Below, in pieces: positions 15,629 to 24,953 of a DNA stretch of 64,000 nt (position 1 is the stretch's first letter; the number at the start of each line of letters is the position of its first letter). A program made the position numbers and the translations under genes. Source of the stretch: Streptomyces bicolor (GTDB taxonomy: Bacteria; Actinomycetota; Actinomycetes; Streptomycetales; Streptomycetaceae); NCBI RefSeq assembly GCF_000719285.1, contig NZ_JOFS01000038.1:9951-73950 (forward strand), read 5' to 3'. The notes under the pieces are model-generated. The model was given only the letters and a program-made list of their open reading frames with translations, did no database searches and was not told the origin of the DNA.

Positions 15629-16696
15629 TCACTCGTACTCGGTCCCACCCTTCCGCGTCAGATACGCCGGACTGACCGCCTTGGCGATCGCCCGCCCCCC
15701 GGTCACCGCGCTGTACCGCTCAACGGCCGGACGGATCACCACGCCCTCCCGCAGATGCAACCCCCGCCCGGACACGGTCTCCCGCCCGCTCGCAACCTCA
15801 AGCACCCGCTCGATGTCGAACGGCCCTTCGAACAGCCGTGGCACCAAAGGCAGTTCCCCCTGGAGCACCTCAGCCGCATCCAGCCACCGCACCTGCCCGT
15901 CGATCTCCGCGGACACGTCGAACGCGGCGTACCCCAAGCTCTCCCTACGCCCGTCGGCCCCGTACGTCAGGTCCTGCACCCCCGCCCCGAACACCTCCCC
16001 GAAGATCCCGACCCGCCGGGCCCCGAGCCGCTCGGCGACCCGAGCCGCCGCCTCGGCGACACCGTGCCCCCGCACCGCCCGCCAGTACAGGTTCCGCGCC
16101 TCCTCCTTCAGTGCCAGCGACTTCGCCCCGAAGCCCTTGGAGGACACGTACACCCGCTCCTCGTCGGCGACATACGTCAACAGGCACGCCGACCCGTGCA
16201 GCTTCTCGGTCAGCACCACCGGCTCGCCCGGCGTGAAGATGTCCGGATACCGCTGGATGTTCTCGATGTCGACCCACGGCAGCAGATCCGGCGCCGACTC
16301 CACGTCACCGGACATGGTGGGCGGTATCGGCGGCACCCACTTGGTGATCCCCAGCCGCTCGGCGAAGTCGGTGCCCTCCACCACCGCCCGCGCCAGATCC
16401 ACGCCGTCCAGCGCCTTGGGGCGGCACACGATCCCCTGCGACAACTCGCCGCGCAGCCGCACCGCCTTGACCCGGTCGGCCCCGCTCCCCGCCAGCCGCC
16501 CGGTCAGCCCCAGCTCCTCGATCAGCTCGGCCGGCAGCACGGACTGCTCGGGGATGTACACGGCGGCCTCACCGGTGCGGTACGCGCCCTTGGCGACGAC
16601 GGCCCGGTACAGGCCCACCTGGGCCAGTTCGAGGGCGTCGGCATTCGGATGCTCGTGGACGGTCAGCACTTCGGCGGTGACGCGCAGCGTCGACAT
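15629..16696 (-). CDS. RNA ligase (ATP), DraRnl/Rnl5-like
   Basis: A 355-residue protein of the covalent nucleotidyltransferase superfamily. An N-terminal OB-like domain (about residues 1-125) precedes the ligase domain. Motif I is VLTEKLHGSACL, where the Lys would be adenylated. YVSSKGFG and VGIFGEVFGAGVQDL fit motifs III/IIIa and IV, and REGVVIRP is the motif IV/V region. The domain order matches the Deinococcus DraRnl type, which seals nicked RNA ends. GAAGGAG precedes the chosen ATG at 16696. The biological substrate is unknown. The neighbouring BKACE gene shows no obvious link. Confidence 0.85.
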   Translation of the reverse strand: MSTLRVTAEVLTVHEHPNADALELAQVGLYRAVVAKGAYRTGEAAVYIPEQSVLPAELIEELGLTGRLAGSGADRVKAVRLRGELSQGIVCRPKALDGVDLARAVVEGTDFAERLGITKWVPPIPPTMSGDVESAPDLLPWVDIENIQRYPDIFTPGEPVVLTEKLHGSACLLTYVADEERVYVSSKGFGAKSLALKEEARNLYWRAVRGHGVAEAAARVAERLGARRVGIFGEVFGAGVQDLTYGADGRRESLGYAAFDVSAEIDGQVRWLDAAEVLQGELPLVPRLFEGPFDIERVLEVASGRETVSGRGLHLREGVVIRPAVERYSAVTGGRAIAKAVSPAYLTRKGGTEYE

Positions 16697-16815
16697 CAGG
16701 GGCTCCTTCAAGGGCTCGGGTTGCGTTTCATCGCCCCCAACTGTCCGTACGGGAAAGGGCTGGAGCGACCGGTTTACCCGCTGGTATCGTCGCGATCTTC
16801 GGCTCTCGCCCTGCC

Positions 16816-17544
16816 CTACGACGAGCGCTGGGCCCACCCGTACTGGTTCAACCCCTCGGCCACCAACTGAGCGTTGGACAGGGCACCTTCCCCGTCCGGC
16901 AGGACCAGCGTGTCCTCCAGTCCGATGCGCGTCGCCAGCCCCAGTCGCCCCGCCAGCCGCAGCACCGGCCAGGCACCCCCGTCCTGCCCGTGCAGCAGTA
17001 CCGGACGGCCGAACGCCGAGCCCAGCTCGGCCAGGAGGGCGCGCGCGGTCTCCTCGGCGGTCTCCGCCGACGTGTCCGTCACCTCCGCCAGCACCCGCAG
17101 CACCTTCGGCGCCGACGGGGAGGCGGCGAACCGTGCCGCGCCGTCCGTGCCGGACCAGATGCCGGCCTCGACGCCGACGCCTCGCTCGATCAGCGCCGCG
17201 GCCACGTCCTCGGCGCCCTCCTCGTGCCAGTTGACCGAGGCGTGGTCCGGCAGCACGGTCCAGCTCCGTACGCGCTCCAGCCGAGCCACCGGATCGGGTT
17301 CCGCCCAGGCGCCCGTGGTCACCCCGACCGGCACCGGCACCCGGGCCCGTATCGCCTCGAGCACCGGCGCGAGCACGCGCGGCGACAGACTGTCCTGCCC
17401 GCAGGGGGTCTTCGGGTGGACATGGATGTCCGTGGCCCCGGCCGCGACGGCAGCGGCGGCGGACTCAGCCATCGCCTCCGGTGACAGAGGCACCCGCGCA
17501 CCGTCGCCCGCTCCTCGGGGCCCGTTCAGACACACCTGGATCAT
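16816..17544 (-). CDS. BKACE-type beta-keto acid cleavage enzyme (DUF849)
   Basis: A 242-residue TIM-barrel protein starting MIQVCLNGPRGAG. The zinc-binding motif is DIHVHPKTPCGQDSL, corresponding to the HxH of BKACE enzymes. The C-terminal RIGLEDTLVLPDGEGALSNA resembles the conserved GxED loop. Family members condense beta-keto acids with acetyl-CoA to give acetoacetate and a CoA ester. It is shorter than the usual 270-310 residues, and the motif has Pro-Lys where His-x-Arg is common, so substrate preference may differ. The start at 17544 is chosen from homology. Confidence 0.8.
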   Translation of the reverse strand: MIQVCLNGPRGAGDGARVPLSPEAMAESAAAAVAAGATDIHVHPKTPCGQDSLSPRVLAPVLEAIRARVPVPVGVTTGAWAEPDPVARLERVRSWTVLPDHASVNWHEEGAEDVAAALIERGVGVEAGIWSGTDGAARFAASPSAPKVLRVLAEVTDTSAETAEETARALLAELGSAFGRPVLLHGQDGGAWPVLRLAGRLGLATRIGLEDTLVLPDGEGALSNAQLVAEGLNQYGWAQRSS

Positions 17545-17655
17545 GTCCCGATCGTGCCAGTCACCACTGACAACGGCGGACGCCGGACAGGGAACCGCCA
17601 GTGAACGGAACCTTCGGCAAGGGGGGTGCGGCATCCCCGGCGCACCCCCGTCGTA

Positions 17656-18261
17656 CTAGGCGGACATCAGCAGTCGCCGTTCACGCCGCGACGCCGCCAG
17701 CGCTTCGGGCGTGAGAACCGGACGCGGCACCACGATTCCGCAGTCCGTGCAGACCGGACCCGACGACGGTTCATGGGCCAGGTCGTACTTCCAGATCAGC
17801 CGGTCCCCGCCGCACACCGGGCACTCCGAGCCCGGTTCGCGCTCCAGCGCGGAGATCAGCCGGCGCAGCACCTCGGCCAGCGGTTCATGCGGGTGGACCC
17901 GGGGGTTGTCGCACCAGGCGACTCCGAAGCCGCCCCAGGTCAGCCGGTGCCAGTCGTCCACGCTGCCCGGCCTGCGCAGTCCGTCGTGCTTCTCCTTCTT
18001 GCGCCGCTCGGCGAACTCGACCTCGTAGGCCAGCCAGACCGAACGCGCCTCTTCCAGCTCGTCCAACGCGGCCACGAGCCGCGCAGGATCGGGGGACCGG
18101 TCCTCCGGACCGAATCCCGCCCGGGAGCACAAGTGGTCCCAGGTCGCCCTGTGCCCGTAAGGAGCGAACCGCTCAAGGCACTTACGCAGCGAGTAGCGCC
18201 GTAGCGCCAGATCGCACCGTGCGTCGCGCACCTGTCTCGCCAGACTCCGGAAACCGGCCAT
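17656..18261 (-). CDS. Conserved hypothetical protein with zinc ribbon
   Basis: A 201-residue soluble protein that I do not recognise by name. The first ~130 residues are helical and charged, rich in Arg and Trp (TWGGFGVAWCDNP). The C-terminal part contains a CPVCGG...CTDC pair with spacing suited to a four-Cys zinc ribbon. No catalytic motif is seen. It starts at ATG 18261. A 255-bp gap with an A-rich patch separates it from the divergent penicillin acylase gene. A nucleic-acid or protein-binding role is possible. Confidence 0.7.
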   Translation of the reverse strand: MAGFRSLARQVRDARCDLALRRYSLRKCLERFAPYGHRATWDHLCSRAGFGPEDRSPDPARLVAALDELEEARSVWLAYEVEFAERRKKEKHDGLRRPGSVDDWHRLTWGGFGVAWCDNPRVHPHEPLAEVLRRLISALEREPGSECPVCGGDRLIWKYDLAHEPSSGPVCTDCGIVVPRPVLTPEALAASRRERRLLMSA

Positions 18262-18516
18262 CGCCCTGCACCTCCGTCACACCTGCACCTGTACTTCGGT
18301 CACTTCGGCGTCGTCGCACGGACTTCGCGCGACGTTGACGAGTAGACGTATCGACAAGCGATTCGGCTCCATCCGATTTCCGATGACCTCCATAGCGCGT
18401 CCTGGTGACTCCGTAGCCGGCCCATATGACTCCAAAAAAATTGACGCATGTTCATCTTCAATCCCGGGGATACCGCCGGTAACACTCTCGGCCCACCCTC
18501 GTCGGTAGGAGCTGCC

Positions 18517-21315
18517 ATGCCACGGCGCCACTCCCGCAACGCCCCGGACAGACTGAGAACTCCCGGCAGATTCCCCGGGTTCCTGAAGACCGCATCCGTA
18601 TGCGTGTTGATTGCCGGTCTTTTGTCGCCACTTTCCCAAGCGGTGACCGCGACCGAGGCGGTCGCGGCCGAGGTCACGGCCGCGACCGACCACTGCGGGA
18701 ACCAGTGCTCCGACATCCTGCCGCCGGGCCAGAACGGCAACGCCACGCTGGCCCAGATCCTGCTCAACCAGGCCTTCGGAAGCATGCCGGAACACGCCTC
18801 CGACCAGCTGGGCCCCTACGCCAACCTGGCCACCGGCTACTCCGGCCTCACCAACGCGACGATCACCAACTTCTTCAACGACGCCTCGTTCGGCGTTCCT
18901 TCCGATCAAGTCGCCTCCACCGTGAAACCCGCCGGACGCAGCGACGTGACGATCGTTCGGGACAAGAAGACGGGTGTGCCGCACATCACCGGTACCACCA
19001 GATACGGCACGGAGTTCGGCGCCGGCTATGCGGCCGCCCAGGACCGGCTGTGGCTGATGGACGTCTTCCGGCACGTCGGACGCGGTCAGCTGACCTCCTT
19101 CGCGGGCGGTGCGCCTTCCAACCAGGGCCTTGAGCAGCAGTTCTGGCGCAACGCGCCGTACACCGAGGCCGATCTGCAGGCCCAGATCGACAACGCCGTC
19201 GCCTCGAACGGTGAACGCGGGCAGCAGGCCCTCGCCGACGCAAAGGCGTATCTGGACGGCATCAACGCGTATATCGACGCATCCGACAGTGGCCGCTACT
19301 TCCCCGGCGAGTACGTCCTGACCGGCCACAAGGACTCCGTCACCAACGCCGGCACCATCGAACACTTCAAGATCACCGACCTGGTCGCGCTGGGTTCGGT
19401 CATCGGCGCCCTGTTCGGCTCCGGAGGCGGTGGCGAGGTCAACAACGCGATCTCCCTCCTGGCCGCCCAGGAGAAGTACGGCGTGGTCGAGGGCACCGAG
19501 CTGTGGGAGTCGTTCCGCGAGCGCAACGACCCCGAGGCGGTCGTCACCGTCCACGACAAGAGCTTCCCGTACGCCTCCAAGCCGGCCGACCCGCAGGGCG
19601 AGGCCCTGCCCGACGCCGGCTCGGTGACCGAGGAGCAACTCGTGTACGACCGTACGGGCAGCGCGGCCGGATCCGCCGCGACCGGCGCCTCGACGACCGC
19701 CGCCCGGACCGCCATGACCTCGGCCAAGCGCGGCATGTCCAACGCCCTCGTCGTCAGCGGCGAGCACACCGCGAGCGGCCATCCGGTCGCCGTCTTCGGC
19801 CCGCAGACCGGATACTTCGCGCCCCAGCTCCTCCTGCTCCAGGAGATCCAGGGCCCGGGCATCAGCGCCCGCGGCGCCTCCTTCGCCGGCCTCAGCATGT
19901 ACGTCGAGCTGGGCCGCGGCCAGGACTACTCGTGGAGCGCCACGACCTCCGGCCAGGACATCATCGACACCTACGCCGTCGAGCTGTGCCAGGACGACCA
20001 CCACTACCTCTACCGCGGCACCTGCACGGCGATGGAGAAGGTCGAGCAGAAGAACGCCTGGAAGCCGACGACCGCCGACAGCACCCCCGAGGGCTCGTAC
20101 ACGATGCGGGTCTGGCGGACGAAGTACGGTCCCGTGACGCACCGCGCGACGGTCGGCGGCAAGAAGGTCGCGTACACCACCCTGCGCTCGTCCTTCATGC
20201 ACGAGGCCGACTCGATCATCGGCTTCCAGATGCTGAACGACCCGGACTACGTCAAGGGCCCGGAGGACTTCCAGAAGGCGGTGCAGCACATCAACTACAC
20301 GTTCAACTGGTTCTACGTCGACTCCGAGCACACCGCCTACTACAACAGCGGCGACAACCCGGTGCGGGCGTCCGGCGTCGACGCGGAGTTCCCGGTCTGG
20401 GCGCAGCCGGCGTACGAGTGGCGGGGCTGGGACCCGGTGACGAACACGGCGCAGTACACCCCGCCCTCGGCCCACCCCAACTCCGTCGACCAGGACTACT
20501 ACATCTCCTGGAACAACAAGCAGGCCAAGGACTACACCACCGCCCCCTGGGGCGACGGCTCGGTCCACCGCGGCAACCTGCTGGAGAACCGGGTGCGGAA
20601 GCTGGTCGACGCGGGCGGTGTGACCAGGGCCTCGCTGGTCAAGGCGATGGCCGACGCGGGCCTCGCCGACCTGCGGGCCGAGGACGTGGTGCCGGACCTG
20701 CTCAAGGTCGTGGGCGGTTCCCCGGTGACCGACTCCACGGTCGCCGCGGCGGTGAGCAAGCTGCGGACGTGGCTGTCGGCGGGCGGCAAGCGCACCGAGA
20801 CGTCGGCCGGTTCGAAGACGTACGCCCACGCCGACGCGATCCGCATCCTGGACGCGTGGTGGCCGCTGCTGGTCAAGGCCGAGTTCGAACCGGGCCTCGG
20901 CAGCGAGCTGTACACCGCGATGACGAACAACCTGCCCATCGACGAGTCCCCGTCCGCCGCCCACGGCCCGACCGGCTCGCACGCCGGAAGCTCCTTCCAG
21001 TACGGCTGGTGGAGCTATGTCGACAAGGACATCCGGGCCGTGCTCGGTGAGTCGGTACAGGGCCCGCTCGACCGCGAGTACTGCGGTGGCGGCAGCCTCA
21101 GCGCCTGCCGGGACATACTGATCAGCACCCTGAAGGAAGCGGCCGGCAAGACCGCGGCCCAGGTCTACCCCGGGGACGACCAGTGCTCGGCGGGTGACCA
21201 GTGGTGCGCCGACTCGATCGCCCAGCGCACCCTGGGCGGCATCAAGCACGGCAGGATCAGCTGGCAGAACCGGCCGACGTACCAGCAGGTCGTGGAGTTC
21301 ACGTCACATCGGTGA
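18517..21315 (+). CDS. Secreted penicillin acylase-family Ntn hydrolase
   Basis: A 932-residue precursor. GGTAGGAG precedes ATG 18517. The N-terminus is basic, followed by a hydrophobic signal segment (VCVLIAGLLSPLSQ) and Ala-rich cleavage region. An alpha-like chain (VTIVRDKKTGVPHITG, AGYAAAQDRLWLMDV) precedes the autoprocessing point, where SNALVVSGEHTASG begins; Ser408 would be the new N-terminal nucleophile. HTAYYNSGDNPVRA fits the beta chain. The family cleaves amides of penicillins, acyl-homoserine lactones or acylated lipopeptides. Met rather than Gly precedes the nucleophile. Substrate unassigned. Confidence 0.9.
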   Translation: MPRRHSRNAPDRLRTPGRFPGFLKTASVCVLIAGLLSPLSQAVTATEAVAAEVTAATDHCGNQCSDILPPGQNGNATLAQILLNQAFGSMPEHASDQLGPYANLATGYSGLTNATITNFFNDASFGVPSDQVASTVKPAGRSDVTIVRDKKTGVPHITGTTRYGTEFGAGYAAAQDRLWLMDVFRHVGRGQLTSFAGGAPSNQGLEQQFWRNAPYTEADLQAQIDNAVASNGERGQQALADAKAYLDGINAYIDASDSGRYFPGEYVLTGHKDSVTNAGTIEHFKITDLVALGSVIGALFGSGGGGEVNNAISLLAAQEKYGVVEGTELWESFRERNDPEAVVTVHDKSFPYASKPADPQGEALPDAGSVTEEQLVYDRTGSAAGSAATGASTTAARTAMTSAKRGMSNALVVSGEHTASGHPVAVFGPQTGYFAPQLLLLQEIQGPGISARGASFAGLSMYVELGRGQDYSWSATTSGQDIIDTYAVELCQDDHHYLYRGTCTAMEKVEQKNAWKPTTADSTPEGSYTMRVWRTKYGPVTHRATVGGKKVAYTTLRSSFMHEADSIIGFQMLNDPDYVKGPEDFQKAVQHINYTFNWFYVDSEHTAYYNSGDNPVRASGVDAEFPVWAQPAYEWRGWDPVTNTAQYTPPSAHPNSVDQDYYISWNNKQAKDYTTAPWGDGSVHRGNLLENRVRKLVDAGGVTRASLVKAMADAGLADLRAEDVVPDLLKVVGGSPVTDSTVAAAVSKLRTWLSAGGKRTETSAGSKTYAHADAIRILDAWWPLLVKAEFEPGLGSELYTAMTNNLPIDESPSAAHGPTGSHAGSSFQYGWWSYVDKDIRAVLGESVQGPLDREYCGGGSLSACRDILISTLKEAAGKTAAQVYPGDDQCSAGDQWCADSIAQRTLGGIKHGRISWQNRPTYQQVVEFTSHR

Positions 21316-21362
21316 CGGGGCAGTGACCGGTCACGCGTGACAGGTCGGTATCCGGCGGCGGG

Positions 21363-22691
21363 TCACTTGATGCGGCCCGCCGCCAACACGAGCTGCGCGA
21401 GTTCCCGGTGCACGATGTCGCCGTGCGCCCCCGCCGGCGGCCCGCCACGCCTGACCACCGCCCCCGCGTCGACGTTCACACACCCCGAGGCCGGCAGCGT
21501 CGCCTTCAGCGCGTCAGCCAGCTTCAGCGACTTCGTCCCGGGCACCGCCTGCACTCCGTCGTGCCCCATCGCACCCCACTTGGCGCCCAGCATCCGGCCG
21601 ATGTCCAAAGCGGCGACCCCTCGTGCATCCCCCGCCATACGGGAGGCCAGCGGGTACATCGTGGACAGCGCCGAGTCGTGCCGCGAGTAGCAGCACACCA
21701 GCGGTCCGTCGATACGGTTGTGCTGGCCCTCCAGCACACCGCCCGCACGGGCGTCGTGCGGCAGCCGGGACGCGAACGCGTAGTGCGAGAAGGCGCCTTG
21801 GAGCAGGGTCACGGACTTCACCGTGCGCACGCCCTTCGGCAGCCCGCGCAACGCGAACGACACCAGCCGCGCGCCGAAGCTGTGCCCCACGAGATGCACC
21901 CGCACCTCGGGCTCCCGCGCGGCCAGTTGCCCGATCACCGGGCCGAGTCCGCGCTCACCGACCGTCCCCGCGCGCCGCTTCATGGCGTAGTACGTCGCCT
22001 GCCGCAGCAGCTCGTGCGCGCCCTCCCACGGGTTCGGCAACGAGAAGGAGGCCGCGCCGTCCGGCACCCCGCCGGACGCCTCCAACTGCGTCAGCGCCTG
22101 GCCGAACTCCTCGCACACGGCCGCGACGGATCCCGAGAGCATGTCCGGCGAGTCCTGCGGCACCCCCTCGCACAGCGTGTCCGCCGCGAACAGCGCCTGC
22201 GGCCCCGGCGGCACCACGTCCACCAGCATCCGCACCAGCCGCCCGAACTCCTCCAACTCGGCCTCCTCGCGCGGCTGCTGGTCCAGCATCCGCGCGATCT
22301 GGTCGATCACGGTCGCCCGCCCCGGGAACGTCTCCAGCAGGGCGTGCCGCGTGTCCTTGTCGAGCGCCGGCCGACGGGGCATATCCGCCGCGACGGCCCG
22401 CGGAAAGTCCGGGATCGGCTCGTCCGAGAACCGCATCGACGGCCAGACCACGCCCACGAACCCGACCTTCGCCTTCGGTACGAGGCGGGGGACCGGCGAG
22501 AAGAACCCGTCGTACAGCCGGGTCGCCCCCGAGCGGTCGTTGTTCCAGCCGTGCGCGAAGACGATCAGATCACGGACCTCGTGCCGCGCCACGCCGGCCA
22601 GCAGCCGGTCCCGCCTGCCGGCGTCCGGATCGCCGTCCGCGTCGAAGGTCAGCTCCCAGTAGGGAGTCACGCTCACTGCCGGATCCGCCAT
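21363..22691 (-). CDS. Alpha/beta-hydrolase-fold protein
   Basis: A 442-residue protein with VFAHGWNND (oxyanion region) and the nucleophile elbow GHSFGARLVSF. A late His in AGAHGDIVHRELAQL could complete the triad. The N-terminus lacks a signal peptide, and a long insertion (about residues 100-240) separates the first strands from the Ser. This layout resembles serine-esterase-like proteins found in actinobacteria, often annotated only as hypothetical. Start 22691 (MADPAVSVTP) has GAGGGAG upstream. The gene is convergent with the acylase, and a 12-bp palindrome lies in the gap at 21323-21334. Confidence 0.78.
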   Translation of the reverse strand: MADPAVSVTPYWELTFDADGDPDAGRRDRLLAGVARHEVRDLIVFAHGWNNDRSGATRLYDGFFSPVPRLVPKAKVGFVGVVWPSMRFSDEPIPDFPRAVAADMPRRPALDKDTRHALLETFPGRATVIDQIARMLDQQPREEAELEEFGRLVRMLVDVVPPGPQALFAADTLCEGVPQDSPDMLSGSVAAVCEEFGQALTQLEASGGVPDGAASFSLPNPWEGAHELLRQATYYAMKRRAGTVGERGLGPVIGQLAAREPEVRVHLVGHSFGARLVSFALRGLPKGVRTVKSVTLLQGAFSHYAFASRLPHDARAGGVLEGQHNRIDGPLVCCYSRHDSALSTMYPLASRMAGDARGVAALDIGRMLGAKWGAMGHDGVQAVPGTKSLKLADALKATLPASGCVNVDAGAVVRRGGPPAGAHGDIVHRELAQLVLAAGRIK

Positions 22692-22788
22692 GTCAGGCTC
22701 CCTCAGCCCCCGATTGTGGTGCGATACGGGCGCATCGTCCTGCCGACGGGCGGGAATGGCCATACGTCGTCACCCATCAGTGAGGCGC

Positions 22789-24021
22789 TCATTTGTACAG
22801 CAGGTACTTCCCACGCATCCGCCGGAACGCCGCCAGCTCCTGCTGCCAGCCCGCCACCACCTCGTCGGCACTCGCTCCCGCGTCGATCATCGTGCGCACC
22901 CGGGTGGAGCCGGTGAGCTTGTCGATCCAGTTGTCCGCTCGCCAACTGAAGCCGCTCCAGACCTTCTTGGCGGTCACCAGCAGGGCGATTCCGGTGCGGA
23001 CCGGGTCGTACGCGGTGCGGTCGTGGACGTGGATCTGTACGCCGCCGATGGTCTTGCCCTGGAACTTCGAGAAGGTGGGAGCGAAGTAGGCCTCCCTGAA
23101 GTGCACGCCGGGCAGGCCGAGTTGGTTGGCCTCGTCGGCCCAGCGTCCGTCGATGCCCTCCGCGCCCAGCAGTTCGAAGGGGCGGGTGGTGCCGCGGCCC
23201 TCCGAGAGGTTCGTGCCCTCGAAGAGACAGCTGCCGGAGTACACGAGGGCGGTGTCCGGGGTGGGCATGTTCGGGCTGGGCGGCACCCAGGGCAGGCCCG
23301 AGGCGTCGAAGAAGTCGGATCGCCGCCAGCCCGTCATCCGTACGGTCTCCAGGGGGACCGGGGTGGTGAGGAACTCCCCGTTGAACAGCCGCGCCAGCTC
23401 GGCGACCGTCATGCCGTGCGCCTGCGAGACGGGCTCCCGGCCCACGAAGGTGGCGAACTCCTTGTGCAGGACCGGTCCTTGGGCCGCTCGTCCGGTCACC
23501 GGGTTGGGGCGGTCGAGGACCACGAAGCGTTTGCCGGCCAGCCGGGCCGCCTCCATGCAGTCGTAGAGGGTCCAGATGTAGGTGTAGAAGCGGGCGCCCA
23601 CGTCCTGGATGTCGAAGACGACCGTGTCGACGCCGGAGGCGGTGAAGATGTCGGCGAGGGGCTGACCGCTCTTGAGGTACGTGTCGTAGACGGGGAGGCC
23701 GGTCGCGGGGTCGTCGTAGCGGCCTTCTGAGCCGCCTGCCTGGGCGGTGCCGCGGAAGCCGTGTTCGGGGCCGAAGACGGCCCCCAGGTTCACCCTTTCG
23801 TCGGCGTGCATGACGTCTACGATGTGGCGGACGTCTCGGGTGACGCCGGTGGGGTTGGTGACGATGCCGACGCGCTGGCCGCGCAAGGGGGCGTATCCGG
23901 TGTTGGCGAGATTCTCGAAACCCGTGCGCATGCGGCGCTCGGCCGCGTGTGCGGGGGAGGCCGCCGTGAGTGAGGTTGCTGCCGTTGTCGCTGCGAGTAG
24001 GGCTCGTCTGGATAGGCGCAT
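22789..24021 (-). CDS. Exo-beta-N-acetylmuramidase NamZ-like (DUF1343, GH171)
   Basis: A 410-residue exported protein. Its N-terminus RLSRRALLAATTAATS followed by AHAAE is a Tat-type signal peptide. The mature part has the DUF1343 motifs: VGIVTNPTGVTRD, AVFGPEHGFRG, VDTVVFDIQDVGARFYTYIW and VLDRPNPV. The Bacillus member (NamZ) removes N-acetylmuramic acid from non-reducing ends of peptidoglycan fragments. The gene is divergent from the SDR operon at 24180. Its upstream region contains a dispersed palindromic repeat. Likely role: wall turnover or muropeptide recycling. Confidence 0.88.
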   Translation of the reverse strand: MRLSRRALLAATTAATSLTAASPAHAAERRMRTGFENLANTGYAPLRGQRVGIVTNPTGVTRDVRHIVDVMHADERVNLGAVFGPEHGFRGTAQAGGSEGRYDDPATGLPVYDTYLKSGQPLADIFTASGVDTVVFDIQDVGARFYTYIWTLYDCMEAARLAGKRFVVLDRPNPVTGRAAQGPVLHKEFATFVGREPVSQAHGMTVAELARLFNGEFLTTPVPLETVRMTGWRRSDFFDASGLPWVPPSPNMPTPDTALVYSGSCLFEGTNLSEGRGTTRPFELLGAEGIDGRWADEANQLGLPGVHFREAYFAPTFSKFQGKTIGGVQIHVHDRTAYDPVRTGIALLVTAKKVWSGFSWRADNWIDKLTGSTRVRTMIDAGASADEVVAGWQQELAAFRRMRGKYLLYK

Positions 24022-24080
24022 GGGGGGCACGGTATTGCTCCCGCAGGTTGTGTGGAAGGTGCCGGTAAGTCGTGGCTTGT

Positions 24081-24104
24081 CGCGCAGTTCCCCGCGCCCC
24101 TGGG
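24081..24104. repeat. Dispersed palindromic element, partial copy C
   Basis: CGCGCAGTTCCCCGCGCCCC followed by TGGG shares the CCCGCGCCCCTG core with the copies at 4827 and 10047, but lacks a good right arm. It sits between the divergent namZ and SDR genes. Confidence 0.5.
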
Positions 24105-24129
24105 TGGGTGACCGCACCCCTTCCTTGAT

Positions 24130-24149
24130 ACATACCGACCGGTTAGTCT
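24130..24149. promoter_or_regulatory. TetR-type operator before the SDR-ligase-tetR operon
   Basis: ACATACCGACCGGTTAGTCT contains an imperfect palindrome centred on CCGG. Reverse-complementing 29804-29823 gives ACATACCGACTGGTCGGCAT, identical at 15 of 20 positions. It lies 31 bp before the SDR start. Confidence 0.7.
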
Positions 24150-24179
24150 GGCCAGTAAGAGCCGCAGCGAAGGAGACCG

Positions 24180-24953
24180 ATGGTGGAAGCCGTGCAGGGT
24201 GCCGGAGTCGTCGTTACCGGGGCTGGGGGTGGCATCGGAGCGGCCCTTGCCCGGCGCTTCGCCGCCGAGGGAGCTCGCGTCGTCGTCAACGATCTGGATG
24301 CCAGGAAGGCCGAGGCGGTCGCCGACGAGATCGGGGGCATCGCAGTCCCCGGTGACGCCTCCGCCATCGTCACCGACGCCCGGGCCGCGCTCGGCGGCAC
24401 CGTCGACGTCTACTGCGCCAATGCCGGTGTCGCCTTCGGCGGTCCGGACGTAACCGATCTCGGCGACGAGAAAGCCTGGTCGCTGTCCTGGGACGTCAAC
24501 GTCATGGCCCACGTCCGTGCGGCGCACGCCCTGCTTCCCGACTGGCTCGAGCGTGGCAGCGGGCGGTTCGTCTCCACCGTCTCCGCCGCCGGGCTGCTCA
24601 CCATGATCGGTGCCGCGCCCTACGCCGTCACCAAGCACGGCGCGTACGCCTTCGCCGAGTACCTCTCGCTGACGTACCGGCACCGGGGGATCAAGGTGCA
24701 CGCCATCTGCCCGCAGGGTGTCCGCACCGACATGCTCGACGCCACCGGCGCCGCCGGTGACCTGGTGCTCAAGCCCACCGCCATCGCGCCGGAGGACGTG
24801 GCGGACGCCCTGTTCAAGGGGATGGAGGAGGACCGGTTCCTGATCCTGCCGCACCCCGAGGTCGCCGGCTTCTACCAGGCGCGGGCCGGGGAGCCCGACC
24901 GCTGGCTGGCCGGCATGAACCACATCCAGCAGAAGTGGGAGGCAACCCGGTGA
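24180..24953 (+). CDS. Short-chain dehydrogenase/reductase
   Basis: A 257-residue SDR. The NAD(P)-binding motif is VTGAGGGIGAALA, and acidic VVNDLDA after beta-2 suggests NAD(H). CANAGVAFGG and the catalytic YAVTKHGAYAF (Tyr-x3-Lys) follow, with Ser in STVSAAG. It reduces a keto group or oxidises a hydroxyl. AGGAG precedes the ATG. The stop overlaps the GTG of the acyl-CoA ligase (GTGA), so translation is coupled. In the lva-like reading of this island it would interconvert a 4-keto- and 4-hydroxyacyl-CoA, or act on the 3-hydroxy product. Confidence 0.9.
   Translation: MVEAVQGAGVVVTGAGGGIGAALARRFAAEGARVVVNDLDARKAEAVADEIGGIAVPGDASAIVTDARAALGGTVDVYCANAGVAFGGPDVTDLGDEKAWSLSWDVNVMAHVRAAHALLPDWLERGSGRFVSTVSAAGLLTMIGAAPYAVTKHGAYAFAEYLSLTYRHRGIKVHAICPQGVRTDMLDATGAAGDLVLKPTAIAPEDVADALFKGMEEDRFLILPHPEVAGFYQARAGEPDRWLAGMNHIQQKWEATR

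Noticed and set aside
18262..18516. sRNA or riboswitch in the 255-bp gap before the penicillin acylase gene
   Set aside because: There is an A-rich patch and TTGACG-like words, but no -10 at suitable distance and no conserved riboswitch core that I can recognise.
18277..21249. A 990-codon open frame on the minus strand
   Set aside because: It lies antisense to the well-supported penicillin acylase gene and its translation is Gly/Arg/Val/Asp-rich without domains. High GC removes stops from opposite frames.
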